The notes: generated by a model from the letters alone, not told the origin. Shown: positions 49,770 through 57,114, numbered from the stretch's first letter. The stretch: DNA of 64,000 nucleotides from Pectobacterium peruviense (GCF_002847345.1 NZ_LXFV01000002.1:62001-126000); one strand, 5' to 3'. Program-made: numbers and translations.

Positions 49770-52372
49770 GCAACACGTTTATTCAAGACGTGCGGGCAAA
49801 AGCCAACGGCCATTGGGAGGGGATTTTGCAGCGATTAGGCATCCCGACCAATCGGCAGGAAAGTGAATGCCCCAACTGTGGCGGGAATACCCGCTACCGT
49901 TTTGACGATAAAGAAGGTCGTGGCACCTATTTTTGTTCTCACTGCGGCGCAGGAACCGGACTGGATCTGGTGATGAAAGTGAATAAGTGTGATGCGTGGC
50001 AAGCAGCGGAACAGGTCGCCGAGGTGCTGGCGCTTCCGTTGCCCGTCATTACCCCTGCCAGTGAAAAGCCTGATCATCGTCTAATCACCGAACGAGTAAA
50101 TTCGCTGGTGGCAAAAGCGGTATCCGGCCAATCTGACTATCTACTGAATAAGGGGGTGCAACGCCCCTCACTACTCTTAGATGATGGTTCCCTGTTGCTA
50201 GTGCTGCAAAACATGGACAGCACTCCCACCGGCGCACAGCTTATCAAACCTAATGGTGAGAAAAAGCTGATTGCCGGTAGCCGCAAGAAAGGCGCATTCA
50301 TTCCCGTTAGTACCCTACCTGAACACACGGATACAGTGATCATTGCCGAAGGTTACGCCACGGCAGTTACGGCATCGTTACTGATGCAAGGTGTCGCTAT
50401 CAGCGCGTTAGACAGCGGGAATCTGATTCACGTTGCGCGGTCTTGCCGTGCTGTCTGGCCGGACGCAAAAATCATCCTTGCTGCGGACAATGACCGTAAA
50501 CCCGACGGTAACAACACGGGAAAAATCGCGGCTGAAAAAGCGGCACTGGCGGTAAATGGTTGGGTGACACTCCCGCCGACAACTGAAAAAGCCGACTGGA
50601 ATGATTACTACCAGCAGCATGGCGCGGCGGTATCCATATCGGCCTTTGCTGCCTCACGTTATCAACCTGGACAAAAACAGCAGCCATCTTCCGCTTCCCC
50701 CTTAAAACCTTACGCAGATATTCGTCATGGTGGGCTGTATTGGGTAGAGCCGAAGACTGACCATGACAGCGGCGACATTATCGAGCGTGAAAGCTGGCTG
50801 TCTGATCCTATTACGGTAGCGGGTATCGGATCGGATGAGTCAGAGCGTTATCTGGTTTTAAGCTGGACGCCAAGTGGTGAGAGCCAATCCCGTACCGAAG
50901 CCATTCCAATGCGAGATATTGGCGAACGTGAAGGCTGGGCGCGATTACGTGCGGGTGGGCTGGCAGTCACGGCCAAAGGCGGATTACGGGCAATACTGGC
51001 CGATCACTTGTGTCGCAGTCATGCGGGTTGTCGCTGGGCAATCGCCAGCGCCACCGGCTGGCAGTATGGCGCTTACCTGATGCCGGACGGTTCTGTTATC
51101 GGTACACCTAGCATTCCCGTCTTGTTCAACGGTAAATCGGGCGCGGCCAAAGGTTATGCCACCAGCGGAACAGCGCAAAGCTGGTGCGAAAACGTCGCAG
51201 CATTGGCACAGGGTAATTCCTCCATGATGCTGGGGATCGCCTGCGCCTTTGCCGCACCACTTATCGGGCTGGTAAACGCGGACGGGTTCGGCGTCCACCT
51301 GTTTGGCGGTTCGTCTGCGGGCAAAACCACCACCGGCAATATCGCCTCTTCCGTTTACGGCGATCCTAACGCGCTTAAACTAACGTGGTATTCCACCGCG
51401 CTAGGGCTGGTAAACGAAGCCGCCGCCCACAATGACGGCTTTATGCCGTTGGATGAAATCGGGCAAGGCAGCAATCGTAAAGCCGTGGCCGATGCCGCCT
51501 ATGCTCTGTTTAACGGCGTGGGTAAGATTCAGGGAGCCAGAGAAGGCGGCAACCGAGAGCTAAAACGCTGGCGGGCAATGGCGTTCAGTACCGGCGAGAT
51601 CGACCTGGAAAGCTATATTCGCGCTGATGGCGGGCGAGTGAATGCCGGTCAGTTGGTGCGCTTGCTCAACGTCCCGATCACCAAAGCGACGGTATTTCAT
51701 GGCTATCAAGACGGCAAAGCCCATGCCGACGCGATCCGTGATGCCAGCAACGCCCATTATGGCGCGGTCGGTCGAGCGTGGATCGCCTACCTTGCCAGCC
51801 AGAAAGAAAACGCACTGGCAACCTACCGCGAAACAGAGCGACGCTGGTTGTCACTCTTACCCGATGATGCCAGCGAACAAGTGCGGCGGGTGGCATCACG
51901 TTTTGCCGTACTGGAAGCCGCTTTATTACTTTCTGCTTCTTTTACCGGCTGGACGGCGCAAGAATGCCACGATGCGCTACAACACAGCTTCTATGCCTGG
52001 GTAAATGAATTTGGCATGGGCAACCGTGAAGCCAAAGCCTGGGTAGAACAGGCCGACGCCTTTTTGCACCAGTTTGGCTACAGCCGCTATTTACCCCATC
52101 CCAATCCAGATCCACGCGATTTACCTATCAAGGATCTGGCAGGATATAGGGTGAAAAAGCCGGGAGCCGATACGCTGATGTTTCACACCTTCCCCGCCGT
52201 GTTCAATAACGAGATTGCCACTGGTGCGAATGCCGCAGCATTTGCGCAGGTGCTGGCCGATGCCGGAATGCTGGATAAACCAGCCAAAGGCATTACACGT
52301 AAATCACTGCGCATTGACGGCAAGCAGCCGCGCTTTGTGGTGCTCATGACGCTCGACGACGAGGAAGAGTAA
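49766..52372 (+). CDS. P4-alpha-like primase-helicase (zinc ribbon, Toprim, DUF927)
   Basis: The replication protein of the island, 868 residues. A zinc ribbon with Cys 35, 38, 57 and 60 (CPNCGGNT and FCSHCGAG) comes first. The Toprim primase region is at about 185-290 (IIAEGYATAVTAS and ILAADNDRK). A DUF927 ATPase/helicase domain runs from about 320, with Walker A GGSSAGKTTTGN near 513-524 and Walker B-like MPLDEIGQ. The C-terminal part probably recognises the origin, as in P4 alpha. The iteron array starts 22 bp after the stop. Confidence 0.92.
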   Translation: MSNTFIQDVRAKANGHWEGILQRLGIPTNRQESECPNCGGNTRYRFDDKEGRGTYFCSHCGAGTGLDLVMKVNKCDAWQAAEQVAEVLALPLPVITPASEKPDHRLITERVNSLVAKAVSGQSDYLLNKGVQRPSLLLDDGSLLLVLQNMDSTPTGAQLIKPNGEKKLIAGSRKKGAFIPVSTLPEHTDTVIIAEGYATAVTASLLMQGVAISALDSGNLIHVARSCRAVWPDAKIILAADNDRKPDGNNTGKIAAEKAALAVNGWVTLPPTTEKADWNDYYQQHGAAVSISAFAASRYQPGQKQQPSSASPLKPYADIRHGGLYWVEPKTDHDSGDIIERESWLSDPITVAGIGSDESERYLVLSWTPSGESQSRTEAIPMRDIGEREGWARLRAGGLAVTAKGGLRAILADHLCRSHAGCRWAIASATGWQYGAYLMPDGSVIGTPSIPVLFNGKSGAAKGYATSGTAQSWCENVAALAQGNSSMMLGIACAFAAPLIGLVNADGFGVHLFGGSSAGKTTTGNIASSVYGDPNALKLTWYSTALGLVNEAAAHNDGFMPLDEIGQGSNRKAVADAAYALFNGVGKIQGAREGGNRELKRWRAMAFSTGEIDLESYIRADGGRVNAGQLVRLLNVPITKATVFHGYQDGKAHADAIRDASNAHYGAVGRAWIAYLASQKENALATYRETERRWLSLLPDDASEQVRRVASRFAVLEAALLLSASFTGWTAQECHDALQHSFYAWVNEFGMGNREAKAWVEQADAFLHQFGYSRYLPHPNPDPRDLPIKDLAGYRVKKPGADTLMFHTFPAVFNNEIATGANAAAFAQVLADAGMLDKPAKGITRKSLRIDGKQPRFVVLMTLDDEEE

Positions 52373-52393
52373 ATCACGCGTAAGGTAAAATAA

Positions 52394-52650
52394 GGTCGGT
52401 TCGGTAGGTTCAGTCGGTTCATTATTTTAATACATTGATTTATGGTTGTTTTTATTTGAATAGTGAACCGACCCTGAGCCGACTTTAGCCATTTTGAACC
52501 GACCTAACCAAACGCCCCTTTTCTGGCTGGCTTGGTGAACCGACTTACATACCTCCTGAACCTACCCATAGGTCGGTTCAATTCTGAAAATAATTACCCT
52601 ATCTATCAATCAGTTGATTACGTGAACCGACTGAACCTACCGAACCTACC
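52394..52650. repeat. Replication origin candidate: iteron array
   Basis: At least 12 copies of a 9-mer related to GGTCGGTTC. Three forward copies abut in tandem at 52394-52420 (GGTCGGTTC, GGTAGGTTC, AGTCGGTTC). Three inverted copies abut at 52624-52650 (GAACCGACT, GAACCTACC, GAACCTACC). Further inverted copies start near 52465, 52476, 52496, 52537 and 52558, with one forward copy at 52571. AT-rich segments (52421-52463, 52581-52622) lie inside the array. P4 alpha binds similar iterons at ori and crr, so this is the likely binding region of the primase upstream. Confidence 0.8.
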
Positions 52651-52720
52651 CACTTTTGCTTATCTATAAGAATTTGCACACACAAAAATCATGATGGGTT
52701 AAACCATTACCAGCAAGTAA

Positions 52721-52896
52721 GTGCGCAAAACGACACTGAACAGGTACGGAAAAATGCGCAATATGGTACGCAGTTGTGCGCATTACTGTGCGAACTTTGT
52801 ACCTCGCTGAAACCCGTACCACACCTCATTTTATTCAATTTGAAATCAAATTTTTGGTCGGTACGCATGTATAGAAATGCTAAGGTTTTTTGCGCA
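52721..52896. repeat. Second repeat field downstream of the iterons
   Basis: TGCGCA occurs at 52722, 52755, 52777 and 52891, mixed with GGTACG or GTACC motifs near 52743, 52765, 52799, 52816 and 52859. It does not share the 9-mer of the first array. It may be a second origin element (compare ori and crr of P4) or a regulatory region. A 64-codon open frame across it looks spurious. The rest of 52651-53137 holds no gene. Confidence 0.5.
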
Positions 52897-53137
52897 GTCG
52901 GCGCGGCGGGGAGTGGTATGGGGAATTTGCTTGAAATGGTAAGTTGGGGATGTGATTTCTATCTATGAACGATTATCAGAGTTTGCTGGAGTTTCTTTAA
53001 ATATACTGACCACAACCAGCTATGACACTCAGTTATGTACCAGAAGGGAACATTGCTCACCTCACATTAATCAATAGGAAGCAGGTCAAAGTGAATGAGA
53101 GTCGTAATAGATATTATCGCATCTGTCGGTTCTTATT

Positions 53138-53164
53138 CAGGAGCCTTTATCGACAAGGCTCCTG
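53138..53164 (-). terminator. Terminator-like hairpin of the cargo gene
   Basis: CAGGAGCC (53138-53145) and GGCTCCTG (53157-53164) form a perfect 8-bp stem with an 11-nt loop, 10 bp beyond the cargo-gene stop. T runs on either side are weak. Confidence 0.6.
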
Positions 53165-53173
53165 AAAATAATT

Positions 53174-54115
53174 TTATATAGATTTATGAGTATTTAGTAT
53201 AAATTCATTATATTTTCTAGGAAGAACGGCAACCTCCCCCCAGCATAAATCAGTCGGAGTCCAATAACCGGTTCCAACACTTCGGATTGTAGAGTAGAAG
53301 ACAATTATTCTTCCAACTATTCGTTCTTCGGTCCACCCCCTATCTGTGGCAACTTCATTCTTAACCTTTACTCGGAAATCTTGTAGGTTGTTTCTATTAT
53401 TTATGCGAAGCCAAATAGTATTATGACTTGCCCAAACATCTACCTTAGTAATCACGCCAAAATAGAATAATGGTGAGTTTACTTCATCGTTTATAAAGTT
53501 GACATCTTTTAGAGCATCGCAAAAAATAAACCTTGAAACTGTATTATCGTCTTTTACTAAAATTATTTCTCTGTAATAATTTTTCAGGAAATTAACCACT
53601 AGCGCTTGAACACTAGAAATTTTACTTGGCAGTCTAAACTCCTGACCATTGTGCCTCGCTACCGGCAAATTCACTGGCCTTCCGTTAGCATCTTCAAAGT
53701 GAGTTTCTGCCGGATCTTCTTCACCATCCCAATCTGCCCTAGGATTGTTTTCTGGCCTTTCCTGCATAAATCCCGTTAATACTATAAACTCTTCATCCTC
53801 GACCGCTCTTGTAGCCTCCTCTTCAGTGGCATAAGCTCTTCCAACAACTGGCCCACTACGTAAATTACAAGGAGGATGATTGTCATTTAAAACGTGACGA
53901 AAATAAGCTTCTGATCCATTACTGAGATTGGATTTACTTTCATCACACGGGACTCTTATTATACTTTCATAGCATTGAGGACAGTATAATTTGCTCTGCA
54001 TAATATCTTCATACTCCAATGCAGTAACAGGAGTTTGCGCTAGTAAAGGTATAGAATCTCTTTCTCTAATCCAATGAGGATCGTAAAATGCGAAAACAAG
54101 CCTTCTTGAAGACAT
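53174..54115 (-). CDS. Island cargo protein with CoiA-like zinc ribbon, unknown function
   Basis: A 313-residue protein, AGGA 5 nt before its ATG. Residues 42-83 contain C45-x2-C48 (YCPQC), then YFRH (His 74) and a further His 80 and Cys 83. This pattern recalls the N-terminal zinc ribbon of CoiA-like proteins and some nuclease-associated proteins. The middle (100-165) is acidic and Asp/Glu-rich; the C-terminal 110 residues look beta-rich (FYFGVITKVDVWASHNTIWL). No nuclease motif is evident. It is visibly more AT-rich than int or the primase and reads against the other island genes, in the place where cargo is expected. A defence or host-interaction role is a guess. Confidence 0.7.
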   Translation of the reverse strand: MSSRRLVFAFYDPHWIRERDSIPLLAQTPVTALEYEDIMQSKLYCPQCYESIIRVPCDESKSNLSNGSEAYFRHVLNDNHPPCNLRSGPVVGRAYATEEEATRAVEDEEFIVLTGFMQERPENNPRADWDGEEDPAETHFEDANGRPVNLPVARHNGQEFRLPSKISSVQALVVNFLKNYYREIILVKDDNTVSRFIFCDALKDVNFINDEVNSPLFYFGVITKVDVWASHNTIWLRINNRNNLQDFRVKVKNEVATDRGWTEERIVGRIIVFYSTIRSVGTGYWTPTDLCWGEVAVLPRKYNEFILNTHKSI

Positions 54116-54331
54116 AGAAATCCTGCCTATATTTTCGAGTAGTTAAGAATAATTTGATTTAAACTCCTAAATAGCTACGCAGAATGTACCCCACCTTTTA
54201 ACTAAACCTTTAGGGACAGGGCGCTGAGAATGCTTTCTCTACCTGACCGCGTTACATCGAGCTTACGATGTGTTGCCTTTACGCAACTACTATATGTCAA
54301 TAAATGGCAAGTGTAGCGATATTAGGTACAG

Positions 54332-54451
54332 CTATTTAGTCCATGATATTCTGAGCGTGCGACTATCTAGGATGGCTACATACTCAGCAGGAAAATGAGA
54401 TATAAGCCATGTGGCTGCTTGACCTCTGGTGGCAATATCTTCAGTAATAAC
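54332..54451 (-). pseudogene. Possible gene remnant on the minus strand
   Basis: A 39-codon open segment (from a GTT with an in-frame stop three codons before it to a TAG at 54332) reads VITEDIATRGQAATWLISHF then PAEYVAILDSRTLRISWTK. Its composition looks coded, but there is no plausible start and no complete domain. It may be the 3' end of a decayed cargo gene. The rest of 54116-54670 shows nothing recognisable. Confidence 0.35.
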
Positions 54452-54675
54452 CCTACACTAAACTCAACAAACTTCAAGATGCAGGGTGGAAACGTTCAAA
54501 CAAATTACCGTTCTGTGGTCTTAGATTTGTCCCAATTAAATATCTAACTCTACTATTTTTCATGCCTGCTCATAGCTCTTAACAAATGCCAGCGGCTAAT
54601 CCATACCTGCATAGAGAACAACATTCCAGCTACCATTGAGTAGCCGCTTGCCTCTCTCTTCTCACTTCACTACAA

Positions 54676-54692
54676 TGTATACAAAACATACA
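54676..54692. promoter_or_regulatory. Toxin-antitoxin operator/promoter
   Basis: TGTAT (54676-54680) and ATACA (54688-54692) form an inverted repeat, overlapped by a TACAAT -10-like sequence (54689-54694), 17 bp before the antitoxin ATG. Ribbon-helix-helix antitoxins usually autoregulate at such sites. Confidence 0.55.
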
Positions 54693-54710
54693 ATATAGTG
54701 AGGTAGCTGT

Positions 54711-54956
54711 ATGGGTGTCATGTCCGTTCGATTGAATGATGAAACAACCGCGCAACTTGATGCGCTGGCTAAGGCCACGGGACGTACACGCTCTTTTCTG
54801 GCTGGACAAGCTATTGAAGACTACCTTGCGCGGGAAGCCTGGCAGATAGCAGAGATCGAGCAAGCTATAAAAGAGGCGGATGCGGGTGATTTTGTCTCAT
54901 CCGATGACATGAATAACCTGTTTAGAAAATTAGGTACGGCAAGACATGGAAATTAA
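54711..54956 (+). CDS. Ribbon-helix-helix antitoxin (ParD/CopG type)
   Basis: An 81-residue antitoxin. The N-terminal MSVRLNDETTAQLDALAKAT and TRSFLAGQAIEDYLAREAW form the ribbon-helix-helix DNA-binding fold; the C-terminal acidic tail (EQAIKEADAGDFVSSDDM) should bind the toxin. GAGG lies 7 nt before the ATG at 54711; a start three codons later is possible. Its stop overlaps the toxin start by 11 bp. Confidence 0.92.
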   Translation: MGVMSVRLNDETTAQLDALAKATGRTRSFLAGQAIEDYLAREAWQIAEIEQAIKEADAGDFVSSDDMNNLFRKLGTARHGN

Positions 54957-55230
54957 ATGGCTGCGTAAAGCCGCGGCCAATTTGGAAGCCGAATACCTCT
55001 ATATCGCGCAAGACGATCCACAGGCTGCCCGCCAGTTCGTAGATGAAGTCCAAAGATTAACGGAATTACTACCGCAACAGCCAGCAATGGGAAGGCCAGG
55101 CCGTGTGCCAGGAACGCGTGAGCTAGTGTTAACGCACTATCCCTACATCATCCCCTACCGCGTGAAAGATAATATGATCCAGATTCTGCGCGTCTTTCAT
55201 ACGCACAGACGTTTACCGTCAAAATGGTGA
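54946..55230 (+). CDS. RelE/ParE-superfamily toxin
   Basis: A 94-residue toxin with the ParE/RelE fold: MEIKWLRKAAANLEAEYLYI, then QLTELL-like RLTELLPQQPAMGRPGRVPG, TRELVLTHYPYIIPYRV and ILRVFHTHRRLP. The pattern is closer to ParE (gyrase poison) than to RelE (mRNA nuclease), but the target is not settled by sequence. With the antitoxin it would help the island persist. Confidence 0.92.
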   Translation: MEIKWLRKAAANLEAEYLYIAQDDPQAARQFVDEVQRLTELLPQQPAMGRPGRVPGTRELVLTHYPYIIPYRVKDNMIQILRVFHTHRRLPSKW

Positions 55231-55275
55231 CAACCTTTAACGAACGTACATCCACCGACTAACCGCCATGCAACC

Positions 55276-55629
55276 ATGAAAAACGACAAAAAACACACCC
55301 AACAATCAAGATCGCCCGGCTGGGGTGGGAAACGTACCGGTGCAGGCGCTCCCGTTGGTAACACTAATGCGGTGAAACATGGGGAACGCAGCCGCCAGGC
55401 ATTCTTTACTTTGGCGGGTGATAATGGGCGATTCACACCGTTGCAATTGCTACGAGTAAGAAACCTACTCCTTGCCGAACGTGTCGGCGAGTTGATGCAC
55501 AGATCTCTTTCTGTGGGCACAGCCGAGTGGCGTGAGTTTATGTTGCTCGATGGGATTTTATGGCAACACACCCGAAAAATGATGGTGTTGGAGCGTCGTA
55601 AAGCAAAATTAAATTTACAGCACAGATAG
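55276..55629 (+). CDS. Phage-like small protein with GAPxGNxNAxKHG motif
   Basis: A 117-residue basic protein. The N-terminal segment GWGGKRTGAGAPVGNTNAVK (with HG after it) is found in many phage and island proteins, including small terminase-like ones, and may bind nucleic acid. The C-terminal part is helical and Arg/Lys-rich. It lies last before attR. The start is an ATG with no strong ribosome site. The function is unknown. Confidence 0.75.
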   Translation: MKNDKKHTQQSRSPGWGGKRTGAGAPVGNTNAVKHGERSRQAFFTLAGDNGRFTPLQLLRVRNLLLAERVGELMHRSLSVGTAEWREFMLLDGILWQHTRKMMVLERRKAKLNLQHR

Positions 55630-55690
55630 CGCTAAAAACCAGCGTATATAACGGGCGAGATATAGCCATTTTTAAACTGACTTTTCTCTA

Positions 55691-55710
55691 TGGGACTACG
55701 ATTGGGACTA
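55691..55710 (+). promoter_or_regulatory. Integrase arm-type sites, right end
   Basis: TGGGACTA at 55691-55698 and 55703-55710, the same 8-mer and the same 12-bp spacing as the first pair at the left end (46269, 46281). They lie 64 bp inside attR. Confidence 0.75.
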
Positions 55711-55773
55711 TGATGTGAAAATCAGAAACACAAATTATCTAAAAATCATAATATTGAATAAAAAATTCAACTT

Positions 55774-55790
55774 CTCTCGTGCCACCAAAT
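55774..55790 (+). other. attR core of the island
   Basis: CTCTCGTGCCACCAAAT repeats the tRNA-Pro 3' end at attL apart from one missing G. The sequence after it leads into the native tRNA-Pro terminator. Confidence 0.75.
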
Positions 55791-55799
55791 TTCCCAGAA

Positions 55800-55823
55800 A
55801 AACCAACCTCTTACGGTTGGTTT
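55800..55823 (+). terminator. Displaced native tRNA-Pro terminator
   Basis: AAACCAACC (55800-55808) and GGTTGGTTT (55815-55823) followed by a T run, 10 bp after attR. Its place just beyond attR shows it ended the tRNA-Pro transcript before the island arrived. Confidence 0.8.
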
Positions 55824-55876
55824 TTTTCGCTTTCAATTTGCCGATGGTAAAACCACTGACGGAAGGAACCGAAAGA

Positions 55877-55945
55877 ATGAGAGAAATCGATTATCACGGA
55901 ACGACTATCGGTGTTTTAGACGACAACGGCATACTGACTGATTAA
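55877..55945 (+). CDS. Possible 22-residue peptide
   Basis: An ATG with GGAAGG 11 nt upstream opens a 22-codon frame (MREIDYHGTTIGVLDDNGIL and two more residues). It may be a real small gene or the 5' remnant of a longer one cut off by rearrangement. The other bases of 55824-56058 show no gene. Confidence 0.3.
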   Translation: MREIDYHGTTIGVLDDNGILTD

Positions 55946-56058
55946 CACTAGGCTTATACGCAATTATTGAAGATAGCGGGTTTTATGTTGCTGGGTCGTC
56001 AGCGGAACTGACACGCCAGCAATACGCATAGACCCAGTTCAGACGCTTAAGAATGACA

Positions 56059-56388
56059 TCAATCGACAACAAATAGTTTAGCGCCCGTTTCGGTGTAGGA
56101 GCGATGGGCTTCAGCGTTATCCGCAACTTGATAGCTCATTCCCGGTTTGAGAACAAAAACACGACCGTCGTCTAATTCTGTATGGAGTTCTCCCTCAAGG
56201 CATAGCAGGACATGCCCCTTTGAGCACCAGTGATCGGCTAAATAACCGGGCGTGTATTCGACAATTCGGACCCGAATATTATCAAAGCGCTGGGTCCGCC
56301 AATACGCTATCCCCGACTCCCCCTTATGCTCAGTGGGTTCTATTTGCGACCAATCAGTCGTACCAAACGGAATGTTATTCATGTCCAT
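56059..56388 (-). CDS. DHCW-motif cupin protein
   Basis: A 109-residue single-domain cupin with GGAG 7 nt before the ATG. The family motif appears as LADHWCSKGHVLLCLEGEL, with the second cupin motif LKPGMSYQVADNAEAHRS. The metal-binding His/Glu residues are intact, so it probably binds a metal; the substrate is unknown. It is 58 bp after the YgaP-like gene on the same strand and may share its promoter. Confidence 0.88.
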   Translation of the reverse strand: MDMNNIPFGTTDWSQIEPTEHKGESGIAYWRTQRFDNIRVRIVEYTPGYLADHWCSKGHVLLCLEGELHTELDDGRVFVLKPGMSYQVADNAEAHRSYTETGAKLFVVD

Positions 56389-56446
56389 GTTACTGCTCCT
56401 ATTCTTTAACGTTGTTGGCTAACACTCCGCTTACTATCCCGGCAAA

Positions 56447-56983
56447 TCAGCGTTTGGCACTACGGTTCCACGGCATTTTCATTAACAACCTTGCCATGCC
56501 GCAAAAACCTGTTATTCCAGCAAACAGTAACCCTGCCCCCACAAAACCAGAGAGCAAGAAGAACGTGCTGTTTACGCTGTAACCCAGTAATACACCACTC
56601 AGAATAAGTACACCAGCGGCGATTTGAACCTGCCGCATTAATTCAATTGGTTGTTTATTATTGATTTCTGTTGGGAAACCCGCCTTTTTCCAGGCAGTCA
56701 TTCCACCATTAAGTAAAAAGACTGTTGCTGGAAACACGGACTGCACCAAAATCTCAGCATTCTGTTCTGAACGCATGCCAGACAAACAATGAAAAATCAC
56801 AACCTTCCCTTCCCTATCTTCTTCAGGAAGGGAATATCCAGCGGAGGAATTCAGCGGGTGCAATCTCGCCTGCGCAATGTGCTCGCGGGCATACTCTTCT
56901 GGCTGGCGAATATCGATGAGTATCGCGCCTTCATCTAGCAGTTTTCGAGCCTGAACGGGCGAAATGGCAAGTGGTGTTGACAT
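56447..56983 (-). CDS. ygaP: YgaP-like membrane-anchored rhodanese
   Basis: A thiosulfate sulfurtransferase of the inner membrane, 178 residues. The rhodanese domain (1-about 105) holds the active-site Cys in [15 protein letters not shown]. The C-terminal DUF2892 part has two helices, with [20 protein letters not shown] and [20 protein letters not shown] nearly identical to E. coli YgaP. The usual partner regulator ygaV is not adjacent. A long AT-rich palindrome lies upstream. Confidence 0.9.
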   Translation of the reverse strand: MSTPLAISPVQARKLLDEGAILIDIRQPEEYAREHIAQARLHPLNSSAGYSLPEEDREGKVVIFHCLSGMRSEQNAEILVQSVFPATVFLLNGGMTAWKKAGFPTEINNKQPIELMRQVQIAAGVLILSGVLLGYSVNSTFFLLSGFVGAGLLFAGITGFCGMARLLMKMPWNRSAKR

Positions 56984-57077
56984 GATCGTGATCCTCTTTT
57001 GAGCCGCTGAAACCCGTCATAATATGGTCTTCAGCCGGTAAGGAAGGTGGCATCGCAGGTTGTATGCGCGCCACCAC

Positions 57078-57114
57078 TAATTTAGATAAAACTAATTAAG
57101 TAAAATCTAAATTA
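57078..57114. promoter_or_regulatory. Long AT-rich palindrome between ygaP-like and yeeO-like genes
   Basis: TAATTTAGAT (57078-57087) and ATCTAAATTA (57105-57114) are perfect inverted 10-mers around a 17-nt centre that is itself partly palindromic. It lies 95 bp upstream of the YgaP-like start. ArsR-type regulators (YgaV/BigR) bind AT-rich palindromes before rhodanese genes, so an operator is likely. The rest of 56984-57375 holds no gene. Confidence 0.65.

Larger units (their letters stand above)
46146..55783. mobile_element. P4-like integrative island in tRNA-Pro (about 9.6 kb)
   Basis: Bounded by attL in tRNA-Pro and attR at 55774. The order is integrase, unknown protein, AlpA regulator, C4/CI-type RNA, Icd-like protein, small protein, primase-helicase, iteron origin, cargo gene, toxin-antitoxin, small phage-like protein. 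This is the core plan of the P4 satellite family. No sid, psu, delta, cos or capsid genes are seen, so mobilisation by a P2-like helper is not supported from this sequence. Boundaries at single-base level are inferred from the core repeat. Confidence 0.9.

Noticed and set aside
52394..52650. CRISPR array
   Set aside because: The repeats are 9-mers, many directly abutting and in both orientations, with no unique spacers of constant length and no cas genes. Iterons fit better.
52774..52968. A 64-codon open frame in the second repeat field
   Set aside because: It overlaps repeat motifs, has no ribosome site and no recognisable domain.
46146..55783. A complete P2/P4-type prophage
   Set aside because: No capsid, tail, terminase, lysis or cos-like elements were recognised; only integration, regulation, replication and cargo functions are present.
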